DNA of 46,706 nucleotides, taken from NCBI GenBank assembly GCA_938029725.1, contig CALHGE010000033.1, positions 1 to 46,706 on the forward strand. The letters run 5' to 3'. This DNA comes from an uncultured Flavobacteriaceae bacterium. Lineage in GTDB: Bacteria > Bacteroidota > Bacteroidia > Flavobacteriales > Flavobacteriaceae. The notes under the pieces were generated by a model. It was not told the DNA's origin and did not search any database. It worked only from the letters and a program-made list of their open reading frames with translations. Positions 1 to 8,521 of this stretch are shown here, piece after piece (the first letter of the stretch is position 1; the number at the start of each line of letters is the position of its first letter). Position numbers and translations under genes: made by a program.

Positions 1-1836
1 AAATTACAAGTTGGCTATACTCATTTTAACGATTTTAGAAATCCGTTTTCTACACCGGCTCCTTCTATAAACATTACAAAAGATGGTTCTAATTATATAA
101 TTGCTGGTCATGAGCCATTTTCAGCAAATAACAGATTAGATCAAAAAGTAATTCAACTTACCAATAATTTAAACGTAGTTAAAGGAAGTCACACATTTAC
201 AATTGGATTTTCTTTTGAAAAATTTCAATTTGATAACTCTTTTAACCTCGGTGCTTATGGTGCTCAGGGAGTTTTCTTTCCTACAACAACAATCACCGAT
301 TTTCCAGATTTTGCTAGTTCTGGCGCTTTACAAGGTGCCTTTAATGATGCCATTGCATCAAATAGGTCTTTGGAAGCTAATGGTACCGGTAACCCAGGTG
401 GATGGTCTTTAGCTGAAACAAATGTTGGGCAACTGTCTTTTTATTTACAGGATGAATGGAATGCAACTGATGACTTTAAATTGACCTATGGTATTCGTTT
501 CGATAAACCGCTTTATTTTGATACCAAAGACAAGATAGCAGAAAATATTGCTCGTAAAGGAGGCGCTTCCGGAACCTATATTCCTGCTATAGAATATTTT
601 AACCCTGATACTGATGAACCTATTCTTTTAGATTCTGAGCAGTTACCATCGACAGAATGGTTGCTTTCGCCAAGAGTTGGTTTTAATTGGGATGTTAAAG
701 GTGACAAAACCTTGCAATTGCGAGGTGGATCAGGTGTATTTACCGGTCGTTTTCCATTTGTATGGTTGGGTAATCAAGTGCAGGGTGTTGATTTTTTCTT
801 CTATCAGTTAGTAGATCCTAATTTTCAATGGCCACAAGTTTGGCGAACAAACCTTGGTTTAGATAAACGATTTGATAATGGCTTGATCCTTACTACAGAC
901 CTTTCGTATACCAAAGATTTAAATGCTTCACATGTGCAAAACTGGGGATTGAATTCTCCAGGCGCTAACTTAAGTGGTGTTGATAATAGACCAATATACC
1001 AGAATGATGATAAATCACAGATTTTCGGTGGTTCAACAAATGCATATGTATTTACAAACTCAGATCAAGGTCGTATTTTTAATGCATCTATAAAAGCTCA
1101 AAAAACTTGGGATAATGGTCTTTACGCTATGTTAGCCTATAACTACTTAAATGCGAAAGAGGTGAACTCTATTGATGCTGAAATAACGGGTGATGCTTTC
1201 GCTGGAAATGCCGTTGTAGGGAATGCAAATACCGATGTGCTTTCTTTTTCGCGTTATGGAGATACAAATCGTTTTATTGGCGTTATTTCTAAAGAATTTA
1301 AAACGGGTACTACGATATCAACTTTCTTTGAATACGCTCAAGGAGGTAGGTTCAACTATATCTACGGCGGTGATATCAACAATGATGGTTCTAGCATAAA
1401 CGACCTTTTATATATTCCGACAGCGGGAGAGATTGGTCAAATGAATTTTAGTGGCGCTGGACAAGCAGAAGCCTTTGAAACTTTTATTCAACAAGATGAG
1501 TATCTAAGTGGAAGAAGAGGGCAATACGCAGAGCGTTATGCTGCTCTTGCTCCATGGAGGAGTAGTTGGGATGTGAAAGTGCTTCAAGATATTAAAGTTA
1601 ATGATAAGAATAAATTTCAAGTTAGTGTAGACGTCCTTAATATTGGTAATTTAATTAACTCAAAATGGGGCGTTATTGAGCAACCCCCATTCAACCAAGT
1701 ATTGGGTGTTAGTGTAGACAATGCTAACGTGCCTACGTATTCTTTTGACTCAAATATTCAAGACACGTTTGTTTCGAACACTAGTATTTTATCAAGATGG
1801 AGAGCACAAATTGGTGTTCGTTATATCTTTAACTAA
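1..1836 (+). CDS. TonB-dependent receptor, Oar-like, C-terminal part (5' truncated)
   Basis: The frame is open from the first base of the window to a TAA at 1834-1836, about 611 residues, so the signal peptide, carboxypeptidase-regulatory-like domain and plug lie off the left edge. What remains is a beta-barrel of alternating aromatic and polar strands. It includes the NYLNAKEVNSID-type strand seen in Oar-like receptors and ends in RAQIGVRYIFN, with an aromatic residue near the end as expected for outer-membrane barrel insertion. The family imports, or displays at the outer membrane, substrates that cannot be read from sequence. No SusD-like partner follows; a strong terminator comes directly after the stop. 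The methionine at 370 is internal and not a real start. Family call is confident, substrate unknown. Confidence 0.85.
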   Translation, partial: KLQVGYTHFNDFRNPFSTPAPSINITKDGSNYIIAGHEPFSANNRLDQKVIQLTNNLNVVKGSHTFTIGFSFEKFQFDNSFNLGAYGAQGVFFPTTTITDFPDFASSGALQGAFNDAIASNRSLEANGTGNPGGWSLAETNVGQLSFYLQDEWNATDDFKLTYGIRFDKPLYFDTKDKIAENIARKGGASGTYIPAIEYFNPDTDEPILLDSEQLPSTEWLLSPRVGFNWDVKGDKTLQLRGGSGVFTGRFPFVWLGNQVQGVDFFFYQLVDPNFQWPQVWRTNLGLDKRFDNGLILTTDLSYTKDLNASHVQNWGLNSPGANLSGVDNRPIYQNDDKSQIFGGSTNAYVFTNSDQGRIFNASIKAQKTWDNGLYAMLAYNYLNAKEVNSIDAEITGDAFAGNAVVGNANTDVLSFSRYGDTNRFIGVISKEFKTGTTISTFFEYAQGGRFNYIYGGDINNDGSSINDLLYIPTAGEIGQMNFSGAGQAEAFETFIQQDEYLSGRRGQYAERYAALAPWRSSWDVKVLQDIKVNDKNKFQVSVDVLNIGNLINSKWGVIEQPPFNQVLGVSVDNANVPTYSFDSNIQDTFVSNTSILSRWRAQIGVRYIFN

Positions 1837-1856
1837 AATCATATAATAATTATTAG

Positions 1857-1890
1857 AAAAAGGCTGTGCATAACGCACAGCCTTTTTATT
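1857..1890 (+). terminator. Rho-independent terminator of the TonB receptor gene
   Basis: A perfect 9-bp stem AGGCTGTGC/GCACAGCCT (1861-1869 and 1875-1883) with a 5-nt loop is preceded by A residues and followed by TTTTTATTTTT. It lies 24 bp after the receptor stop codon. Confidence 0.85.
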
Positions 1891-1894
1891 TTTG
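1887..1894 (+). promoter_or_regulatory. Possible Bacteroidota -7 box (TATTTTTG) next to a start codon
   Basis: TATTTTTG fits the TAnnTTTG -7 consensus and ends only 4 nt before the ATG at 1899. It lies inside the T-tract of the upstream terminator. No -33 TTG is visible at the right distance, so this is weak; if real, the transcript would be nearly leaderless. Confidence 0.25.
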
Positions 1895-1898
1895 CAAA

Positions 1899-2372
1899 AT
1901 GAAGTACAGAAGACTTACAAAACAACAGTTAGAAGAACTGCAACCGGAATTCATTAATTTTTTAGCGACACAGTCCATTACAGGAGAAGAGTGGAAAAGC
2001 TTAAAAGAAGAAAAACCCGCTGTAGCTGAAGACGAACTAGATATTTTTAGTGATTTAATTTGGGAAGGTGTTTTAGCTAAGGTTGGCTATCTAGAGAATA
2101 TCTCCACACAGCATATGCACTTCTTTCATTGTGCTGAAAAAGAAATGAAACTAATTTCAGTTAAAGTGATGAACCCCGATATTGATTTGACTACATCAAT
2201 TGGTTTTAATTGGTTTAAGAAAAACTGGCAATCTGATTTTGTGGAATACTTAACAGCTTCTAAAGCTTATATAGAAGAGAATTTAGATAAGTTCAAATTG
2301 ATTGAGCAAGGAGCAGTCATTACCAAAGGAGATTTGTACAAGTGGTTCGAATCGATGATCGAAGTGAAGTAA
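1899..2372 (+). CDS. Conserved Flavobacteriia protein, probably DUF6495 family
   Basis: A protein of 157 residues starting MKYRRLTKQQLEEL. I use the ATG at 1899 because the upstream in-frame ATG at 1866 lies in the loop of the terminator hairpin. There is no signal peptide or membrane segment, so it is probably cytoplasmic. It is rich in charged residues with aromatic patches (NWFKKNWQSDFVEYL). It resembles the uncharacterised DUF6495 family of Bacteroidota from memory; no function is known to me. It is a single gene between a terminator and the hisS promoter region. Confidence 0.7.
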   Translation: MKYRRLTKQQLEELQPEFINFLATQSITGEEWKSLKEEKPAVAEDELDIFSDLIWEGVLAKVGYLENISTQHMHFFHCAEKEMKLISVKVMNPDIDLTTSIGFNWFKKNWQSDFVEYLTASKAYIEENLDKFKLIEQGAVITKGDLYKWFESMIEVK

Positions 2373-2479
2373 GCCCAGCTGATTAGAATTTTCTATGTGG
2401 TATTTTTTACAGGAGTTTTGACACAACCATAGTTATTAACGAACTAAAGCTAGGCGAACTGTTTTGCATGAACTAGCCC

Positions 2480-2509
2480 TTGCTAAGCACTAGCAAACAT
2501 TTATATTTG
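2480..2509 (+). promoter_or_regulatory. Predicted hisS promoter (TTG-N19-TATATTTG)
   Basis: A -33 TTG at 2480-2482 and a -7 TATATTTG at 2502-2509 are separated by 19 bp. This matches the Bacteroidota primary-sigma consensus TTG-N17-23-TAnnTTTG. It lies 66 bp before the hisS ATG. The rest of the 203-bp gap from 2373 shows nothing else that I can name. Confidence 0.5.
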
Positions 2510-2575
2510 TAATATTACACAAAATACTTCCTGGGCGTAGCCGAAGGAACAGCTGTAGAAGCACTAAATAATCAA

Positions 2576-3958
2576 ATGGCACAAAAACCATCTATTCCTA
2601 AAGGTACACGAGACTTCTCTCCATCTGAAGTTAGTAAACGTAATTACATTTTTGATATCATAAAGAAGCATTTTAAAAGCTTCGGATTTCAAGCAATTGA
2701 AACACCGTCATTTGAAAACTCCGACACACTTTTGGGTAAATATGGAGAGGAGGGCGATCGCTTGATTTTTAAAATACTGAATTCTGGAGATTTCATTAGT
2801 AAAGTTGATGATGTTACTTATAGTTCGAAAAGGTCAAGCTCTTTAGCGCCTAAAATTTCAGAAAAAGCCCTGCGATATGATTTAACAGTGCCTTTTGCTC
2901 GCTATGTGGTTATGCATCAGAATGAGATTGACTTTCCATTTAAGCGGTATCAAATACAACCTGTATGGCGTGCTGACCGACCACAAAAAGGGCGTTTTCG
3001 TGAGTTCTTTCAATGTGATGCGGATGTGGTGGGGTCAAACTCTTTACTGCAAGAGGTTGAGTTGGTACAATTATATGACACGGTCTTTTCGAGTTTAAAA
3101 CTAGAAGGTGTTCATATCAAACTCAATAATAGAAAAATATTAGCGGGTATAGCAGAAGTTATTGGAGCGCAGAACAACCTTATCAACTTTACGGTTGCTT
3201 TGGATAAGCTAGATAAAATTGGCGAGGAGGGCGTAAAGAAAGAAATGCTTGAAAAGGGAATATTGAAAGAATCTATTGAAAAAGCAAGTCCCTTGTTCTC
3301 ATTAAAAGGAAGCAATTTAGAACAGCTAGATGCACTTCAGTACCTATTGTCCTATTCCGAGATAGGCACCAAAGGTGTGGAGGAATTAAGATATATTATT
3401 GAATTTATTGAAGAATTAGGGCTGAAATCTGCAAAGCTTTCTATTGATGTTACCTTAGCACGAGGATTAAACTATTATACTGGAGCTATTTTTGAAGTTG
3501 CCGCGCCTGATGGTGTGAAAATGGGTTCTATTGGCGGTGGCGGCCGTTATGATGACCTTACCGGAATCTTTGGATTAAAAAACGTAAGTGGCGTAGGTAT
3601 TTCTTTCGGACTTGATCGAATTTACTTGGTTTTAGAAGAGCTTGGTTTGTTTCCTGATGCTCTTGAACAGTCGCTAGACGTTCTTTGTGTAAACTTCGGA
3701 GCGCAGGAAGCTTTAGAAGCTTTACGCTTAACAACACAGCTAAGAGCCGCTGGTGTGCGAGCTGATATTTACCCTTCTGATGCGAAAATGCAAAAGCAAA
3801 TGAAGTTTGCTAACAGCCGTAATGTGCCTTATGTTATTTTGATCGGAGAGCAAGAAGTAAAGGATGAAACTTTTGTTGTAAAAGACATGTTTAAAGGTGA
3901 ACAAACTACGTATAAGATGAGTAATGTCAAAGATTTTCTAGCGCTTTTAAGGCCTTAA
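2576..3958 (+). CDS. hisS: Histidine--tRNA ligase
   Basis: A class II aminoacyl-tRNA synthetase of 460 residues that charges tRNA-His. Visible landmarks in order: the N-terminal PKGTRDF segment; motif 2 and its lead-in around RYDLTVPFARYV (residues 100-111) and RYQIQPVWRADRPQKGRFREF; the histidine-specific ARGLNYYTGAIFE near residue 300; the GSIGGGGRYDDL loop; motif 3 GVGISFGLDRI; and a C-terminal anticodon-binding domain. Length is normal for Bacteroidota. The ATG start is directly followed by the conserved N-terminus. It is cytoplasmic, transcribed alone or with the following lipoprotein gene, with a good promoter match upstream. Confidence 0.97.
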   Translation: MAQKPSIPKGTRDFSPSEVSKRNYIFDIIKKHFKSFGFQAIETPSFENSDTLLGKYGEEGDRLIFKILNSGDFISKVDDVTYSSKRSSSLAPKISEKALRYDLTVPFARYVVMHQNEIDFPFKRYQIQPVWRADRPQKGRFREFFQCDADVVGSNSLLQEVELVQLYDTVFSSLKLEGVHIKLNNRKILAGIAEVIGAQNNLINFTVALDKLDKIGEEGVKKEMLEKGILKESIEKASPLFSLKGSNLEQLDALQYLLSYSEIGTKGVEELRYIIEFIEELGLKSAKLSIDVTLARGLNYYTGAIFEVAAPDGVKMGSIGGGGRYDDLTGIFGLKNVSGVGISFGLDRIYLVLEELGLFPDALEQSLDVLCVNFGAQEALEALRLTTQLRAAGVRADIYPSDAKMQKQMKFANSRNVPYVILIGEQEVKDETFVVKDMFKGEQTTYKMSNVKDFLALLRP

Positions 3959-4019
3959 ATGGATACTAAAGGCTAATCTTATGCGTTATGGTTTGGAAAT
4001 TTTTTTAAAATTCATCCTC

Positions 4020-4562
4020 ATGAAAAAGCAGCTGTCCACCTTAAGTTTTTTGCTAATTATCGTATTCACCTTAAGCTCTTGTGGAGCTATTGTAAAGTCA
4101 AAGGCAAAGAAATATGCCACTGTAGAAAAAGGCGCCATACCTGCTGACTTTGGTGAAAATAATACGGTTGTCCTTTTTGTTACTTCCGGTAAAAGGAGTT
4201 ATGATACGTATTTAAAGAGTAATATTAAAAAAGCCTATCATGGAAAATATGAATTGGTAAGCAAATCAGAACTAAGAGCTGACAGATATTCAAATACAGC
4301 GAAATACCGATATATATTTGATTACAAGTCAGTTTCATATGCCTATCATAGCGATAATGCTGTTATTTACGGACAAAGTGCAAATACAGGAATGAACAAT
4401 GCAACGGGTCAGGTTAGACGTTTTTTAATCACCGATAGAACAGATGATAAAGAATACGTAATGTCAATGACCTCTGGTTTTTGGAGTAAAATACAACGTA
4501 TGTACCTTCGAAATATGGAAACTGTTAGAATAAAAAATACTACAGGTAAAATAGCGAAATAA
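4020..4562 (+). CDS. Putative lipoprotein, unknown function
   Basis: A protein of 180 residues. I place the start at the ATG at 4020 because it begins a clean lipoprotein signal (MKKQLSTL, a hydrophobic stretch, then a lipobox ending SSC near residue 20); the longer frame from 3981 would bury the signal. The mature part has a Tyr/Lys-rich alpha-beta composition with no motif I recognise. It lies 61 bp after hisS and may be co-transcribed with it. A long terminator follows the stop. Envelope location is inferred from the lipobox. Confidence 0.7.
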   Translation: MKKQLSTLSFLLIIVFTLSSCGAIVKSKAKKYATVEKGAIPADFGENNTVVLFVTSGKRSYDTYLKSNIKKAYHGKYELVSKSELRADRYSNTAKYRYIFDYKSVSYAYHSDNAVIYGQSANTGMNNATGQVRRFLITDRTDDKEYVMSMTSGFWSKIQRMYLRNMETVRIKNTTGKIAK

Positions 4563-4581
4563 GTTAGTTCGTTTTTTAAAT

Positions 4582-4616
4582 AAAAAATCCATGTAATTTG
4601 ATTACATGGATTTTTT
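4582..4616. terminator. Bidirectional terminator, 16-bp stem
   Basis: A perfect 16-bp inverted repeat (4582-4597 and 4601-4616) with a 3-nt loop, A-rich on the left and T-rich on the right. It can terminate the lipoprotein gene from the left and the Nudix gene from the right. The ancestral Nudix stop codon (4602-4604 on the minus strand) lies inside the hairpin. Confidence 0.85.
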
Positions 4617-5150
4617 TATTGATTTAATTACCGATTTGTAATACTCGGTTGTATGTGGTACATAGTGCTTATGTTCTTTCAGTAGTTTTATTTCCTCAGT
4701 AAACTGAAGCAACTATATCAATTTTAAAGCTTCAACTTCACTTGCCTGTTTTTTAAGCTGATGTATCGAAACTTTTAATACACACAAAAAGACATGATGA
4801 AATTCACAATCTACTAGGTCATCGCGATGCCGCTGAACAGATTTGAAAACACCAATCTTTTTTAAATTATTCTCAGTAATAGAGAGGCCAATTTCTTCCT
4901 CAACTTCTCTTATGGCGGCTATTTTAATTGCTTCTCCGGCTCCGATGTGCCCTGCGACAGAAACATCCCAAAGTAGGGGATAGGTGGCTTTGTTTCTCCC
5001 TCTTTGTTGTACGAGTATATTTCCAACTGATGTATAAAACCAAATATGAACCGTAGCATGAAAAAGTCCCATGCGGTGCGCATGAGACTTTAAGGTAGTT
5101 TTTCCAGTAAATTTTCCGTCAGAAGTTAAAATAGCTATTCGTTCATCCAT
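4602..5150 (-). pseudogene. Nudix hydrolase interrupted by an in-frame TAG
   Basis: The first 145 residues form a Nudix protein resembling IPP isomerase or ADP-ribose-type hydrolases. The Nudix box is complete: G-x5-E-x7-REVEEEIGL within GHIGAGEAIKIAAIREVEEE. A TAG at 4713-4715 then ends translation. Past it the same frame continues for 36 residues (LLQFTEEIKLLKEHKHYVPH and so on) to a TAA at 4602-4604, inside the terminator. That tail looks like the normal C-terminus of Flavobacteriia Nudix proteins. So either a nonsense mutation has shortened the enzyme or the base is a sequence error. The shortened protein keeps all catalytic residues and might still work. Substrate is unknown. Confidence 0.7.
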
Positions 5151-5191
5151 TTACTATCAAGGAGTTATAAAAACTTAGTTCTTGCTAGACC

Positions 5192-6280
5192 CTAGTCGAA
5201 GTAGCTAAAGGTTTCTCCGTCTTTTATATTTAGAAGTGTTTCGTAAATCAATCGAATCACATTTTCTACGTCATCTCGGTGTACCGTTTCTACAGTAGTA
5301 TGCATGTAGCGTAAAGGTAATGAGATTAAAGCAGCGGCAACTCCGCCATTACTATAGGCAAATGCGTCGGTATCTGTTCCGGTAGCACGAGAAGCGGCCA
5401 TACGTTGAAATGGAATTTTATTAGCTTCAGCCGTTTCAATGATGCGTTCTCTAAGTTTATTCTGAACAGCCGGTGCGTAAGAAATAACAGGTCCGGCACC
5501 TATTTCGGTATGGCCTTGTGTTTTCTTTTCAATCATTGGGGTTGTAGTATCGTGGCATACATCAGTTACAATAGCGACATTGGGCTTGATGGTGTGTGTT
5601 ATCATCTCAGCACCACGAAGTCCTATTTCTTCTTGTACAGAGTTGGTAATGTAGAGTCCAAAAGGCAATTTTATGTTGTTCTCATGCAAAAGTCTAGCTA
5701 CTTCAGCAATCATAAAGCCACCAGCTCTATTGTCAATAGCGCGACATACAAACTTATCTTTATTCAATATTTGAAATTCATCAGGATAGGTAATTACGCA
5801 GCCCACATGAACGCCCATTTTTTCAACTTCTTCTTTATCTTTTGCACCTATGTCTATAAAGATATTATCGAGTTTTGGAGGTTTTTCATTAGCTCCTTTT
5901 CTTGTATGAATGGCTGGCCATCCGAACACGCCTTTAACAAAACCTTTTTTGGTATGAATATTTACCCATTTTGAAGGTGCTATTTGATGGTCACTTCCGC
6001 CATTTCGAATTACATAAATCAAACCGTTATCGGTAATATAGTTTACATACCAAGAAATTTCATCAGAATGCCCTTCAATAACTACTTTGTACTTCGCATC
6101 TGGGTTAATCACACCAACCGCTGAACCATAGGTGTCTGTAATAAAAGTATCTACGTAAGGTTTTAGATACTCCATCCATATCTTTTGCCCTTCCCACTCG
6201 TAGCCTGTTGGAGCAGCATTATTTAAATATTTCTCAAAAAAATCAATTGATTTTTTGGTCAGAATCTTTTTGTTTGCCAT
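5192..6280 (-). CDS. M42 family metallopeptidase (aminopeptidase)
   Basis: A protein of 362 residues, typical M42 length. These two-metal enzymes form large cytoplasmic oligomers that trim peptides from the N-terminus. The metal-ligand histidine/aspartate segment EGHSDEISW is near residue 70, the bridging aspartate in AIDNRAGG near residue 183, the catalytic base pair in QEEIGLRGAE near 217, a metal ligand in TDVCHDT, and the final histidine in RYMHTTVE. All expected residues appear present. It is followed by the broken Nudix gene on the same strand and is divergent from the DUF4294 gene. Confidence 0.93.
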   Translation of the reverse strand: MANKKILTKKSIDFFEKYLNNAAPTGYEWEGQKIWMEYLKPYVDTFITDTYGSAVGVINPDAKYKVVIEGHSDEISWYVNYITDNGLIYVIRNGGSDHQIAPSKWVNIHTKKGFVKGVFGWPAIHTRKGANEKPPKLDNIFIDIGAKDKEEVEKMGVHVGCVITYPDEFQILNKDKFVCRAIDNRAGGFMIAEVARLLHENNIKLPFGLYITNSVQEEIGLRGAEMITHTIKPNVAIVTDVCHDTTTPMIEKKTQGHTEIGAGPVISYAPAVQNKLRERIIETAEANKIPFQRMAASRATGTDTDAFAYSNGGVAAALISLPLRYMHTTVETVHRDDVENVIRLIYETLLNIKDGETFSYFD

Positions 6281-6386
6281 TTGTAAGGGGTTTAGTAGCC
6301 AAAGTTAACAATATTCATAGGTATTTAATAATAAGCCCTTGTATTTATCGTTAATTTTGGCAGGGCTTTTGCTCATAACCTAGTGC
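6281..6386. promoter_or_regulatory. Divergent promoter region between the M42 and DUF4294 genes
   Basis: TAnnTTTG-type -7 boxes occur on both strands: TAACTTTG on the minus strand (6300-6307) facing the peptidase, and TAATTTTG on the plus strand (6352-6359) facing the DUF4294 gene. A convincing -33 TTG at 17-23 bp is missing for both, so the assignment is tentative. Confidence 0.3.
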
Positions 6387-7076
6387 ATGAAAAAAGAAAT
6401 ACTTTTTAGTCTAAGCTTGTTATTCGTTTTCTTCGGATGGAGCCAAGTAGAAGAACAGGTCTTAGATTCCATCACAGAAAAGATGATTATTGTCGAAGGC
6501 GATTCTATGTTTAGAAGTTCTATTGACCTTGATGAAGTTTATCTTTTTGGGAAGTTGAAATTTCCTGATTACAAAACAAAACTTCGCTATTACATTATCC
6601 GAAGAAAAACATTAAGGGTCTACCCTTATGCAAAATTGGCAGCAGAACGTTTGGTTGAGCTTAACGATAGTATCGTTAAAATTAAAAGAAAATCAAAGCG
6701 TAAGAAGTATACTAAAAAAATACAAAAATATATTGAGGAGGAATTTTCAGAAGAACTAAAAAAACTAACCCGAACTGAGGGTCAGATTTTAGTGAAACTC
6801 ATATACAGACAAACAGGAACGACGGCTTTTGATTTAGTAAAAGAGCTTCGTAGTGGCTGGCGTGCTTTCTGGTATAGTACCACGGCTAAAATGTTTAAAA
6901 TCAGTTTGAAAGAGGAGTACGACCCCGAGAACGTGCATGAAGACTATATTATTGAAGATATTCTACAACGTGCTTTCTCTGCTGACCGACTGGAACGTCA
7001 GAAATCAGTTTTAGATTATGACTACGCTACACTAAAAGATAAATGGGGAAATGCTGGAAAAAAGAAGAATAAGTAG
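6387..7076 (+). CDS. DUF4294 domain-containing exported protein
   Basis: A protein of 229 residues with an N-terminal signal peptide (MKKEILFSLSLLFVFFGWSQ) predicting export to the periplasm. The body matches the DUF4294 family as I know it: a LDEVYLFGKLKFPDYKTKLR-type block near residues 50-70, then a Lys/Arg-rich helix and a conserved LIYRQTGTTAFDLVKELRSG segment. The family is almost confined to Bacteroidota and has no established function. A DYDYATLKDKWG tail precedes a basic C-terminus. It is transcribed away from the M42 peptidase and converges with a small membrane protein gene 9 bp later. Confidence 0.8.
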   Translation: MKKEILFSLSLLFVFFGWSQVEEQVLDSITEKMIIVEGDSMFRSSIDLDEVYLFGKLKFPDYKTKLRYYIIRRKTLRVYPYAKLAAERLVELNDSIVKIKRKSKRKKYTKKIQKYIEEEFSEELKKLTRTEGQILVKLIYRQTGTTAFDLVKELRSGWRAFWYSTTAKMFKISLKEEYDPENVHEDYIIEDILQRAFSADRLERQKSVLDYDYATLKDKWGNAGKKKNK

Positions 7077-7085
7077 CTGCGATTA

Positions 7086-7349
7086 CTATTTATTTTTTTT
7101 GCTAAATAATGCATCCATAATCACCTTTATACTGTAAAAGCCCATTCCTATGGCAAGGATGGCAAGAATCAATCCAAGGATCAGAACTGGCCAGTATAAA
7201 GGGTGTGCTTCATTCTTAAAGGCTTGATATAGAACTACTGGTGCGCTAAACATTAAGGCTACAGTATAGCCGATAAATTTTAACCCCTTGATTAATAGAT
7301 CCTTATCCGTTTTCATTTTGATTTTATCCTGTGCTTTAAAAGTAGACAT
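7086..7349 (-). CDS. Small two-helix membrane protein, DUF6095-like
   Basis: Up to 87 residues with two clear hydrophobic helices (about residues 26-42 and 52-78 of the long form) and a basic KKNK end. The translation could also start at the methionine at 7316 (MKTDKDLLIKGLK), which matches the usual start of related small proteins; I cannot decide between them. It resembles the uncharacterised DUF6095 group of Flavobacteriia. Inner-membrane location is inferred. It is divergent from the glycerate kinase gene. Confidence 0.65.
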   Translation of the reverse strand: MSTFKAQDKIKMKTDKDLLIKGLKFIGYTVALMFSAPVVLYQAFKNEAHPLYWPVLILGLILAILAIGMGFYSIKVIMDALFSKKNK

Positions 7350-7393
7350 TTAAGCGTATATTTAAAATAAGAATTACCATTAACTATATTTTT

Positions 7394-8518
7394 ATGAAAG
7401 TACTTTTGATTCCTGATAAATTCAAAGGCTCCTTAACTGCTATTGAAGTTATTGAATCAATGCGTAGGGGCGTGCTCAAGGTTTTTCCTGAGGCCAGTAT
7501 TCATGCTATTCAAGCATCTGATGGAGGTGATGGGTTTTTAAATGCTATCTTAGAAAATAGTAATTATGACTTGATAGAAGTCGATACAGTTGATGCGCTG
7601 GGGCGAGATATTAGCACAGAATATCTCTATGATTCAAAAGATAATTCGGCATATATCGAACTTGCAAAAGCATCTGGTTTGATACTTTTAAATGAGTCAG
7701 AAAGAGATGTGATGCAAAGCTCTACTTTCGGAACAGGAGTACTTATAAAAGATGCTATTCTAAAAGGAAGTACATCTATTTATTTAGGATTAGGAGGTAG
7801 CGCATCAAACGATGCAGGTCTTGGAATAGCCCAGTCTTTGGGTTTTTATTTTCTTGATAGCGATGGCAATCAATTAGCGCCTACAGGAAAGAATCTTTCA
7901 AAAATAAACTCCATCCACAAAAAGAGTAATAGCATATCATTAAAAGGAATATCATTTTTTGCGATCAATGATGTAGATAATCCACTTTTTGGGCCAAAAG
8001 GAGCAGCGCATACCTATGCAAAGCAAAAAGGCGCCATCACCAAAGAAATTCAGGAATTGGATTGCGGTATGCAAGACTTAGCAAATCTGGTAAAGTTGCA
8101 GACCAAGAAAGATGTAGCGGAGCTGCCAGGTTCTGGAGCAGCAGGCGGAACAGCCTACGGACTCAAAGTATTTTGTGATGCAGTATTTATAAGAGGTATT
8201 GATTTTGTATTGAAACGATCTAAAGTGGAAGCCCTATTGGAACAAAATGATTTTGATTACATTATTACTGGTGAAGGAAATTTTGATAGCCAAACTCTTC
8301 ACGGTAAACTGATAAAAGGAGTGATGGGTTTAGGGGAGCGTTTCAATGTGCCAGTGCTTGCATTATGTGGTCAATTAGATTTGGATGAAAAAGAACTTGA
8401 AGAATTCAGTCATCTAAAAGTCTTAGAAATCAGCGATGATTCTCAGCCCTTGAGTTATAATATGCAAATGGCTAGAATTCATATCGAAAAAACTTTGGTA
8501 GCACACTTCAAAAAATAG
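7394..8518 (+). CDS. Glycerate kinase (GarK/GlxK type)
   Basis: A protein of 374 residues that phosphorylates D-glycerate, feeding it into lower glycolysis. Family landmarks in order: PDKFKGSLTAIEV at the start, ASDGGDGFLNA, the glycine-rich LGLGGSASNDAGLG near residue 140, ELPGSGAAGGTAYGLK, and DYIITGEGNFDSQTLHGK near residue 295. Length is normal. Whether the product is 2- or 3-phosphoglycerate cannot be read from sequence, so I give no symbol. It converges with the DUF4249 gene, 3 bp apart. Confidence 0.93.
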   Translation: MKVLLIPDKFKGSLTAIEVIESMRRGVLKVFPEASIHAIQASDGGDGFLNAILENSNYDLIEVDTVDALGRDISTEYLYDSKDNSAYIELAKASGLILLNESERDVMQSSTFGTGVLIKDAILKGSTSIYLGLGGSASNDAGLGIAQSLGFYFLDSDGNQLAPTGKNLSKINSIHKKSNSISLKGISFFAINDVDNPLFGPKGAAHTYAKQKGAITKEIQELDCGMQDLANLVKLQTKKDVAELPGSGAAGGTAYGLKVFCDAVFIRGIDFVLKRSKVEALLEQNDFDYIITGEGNFDSQTLHGKLIKGVMGLGERFNVPVLALCGQLDLDEKELEEFSHLKVLEISDDSQPLSYNMQMARIHIEKTLVAHFKK

Positions 8519-8521
8519 GAA

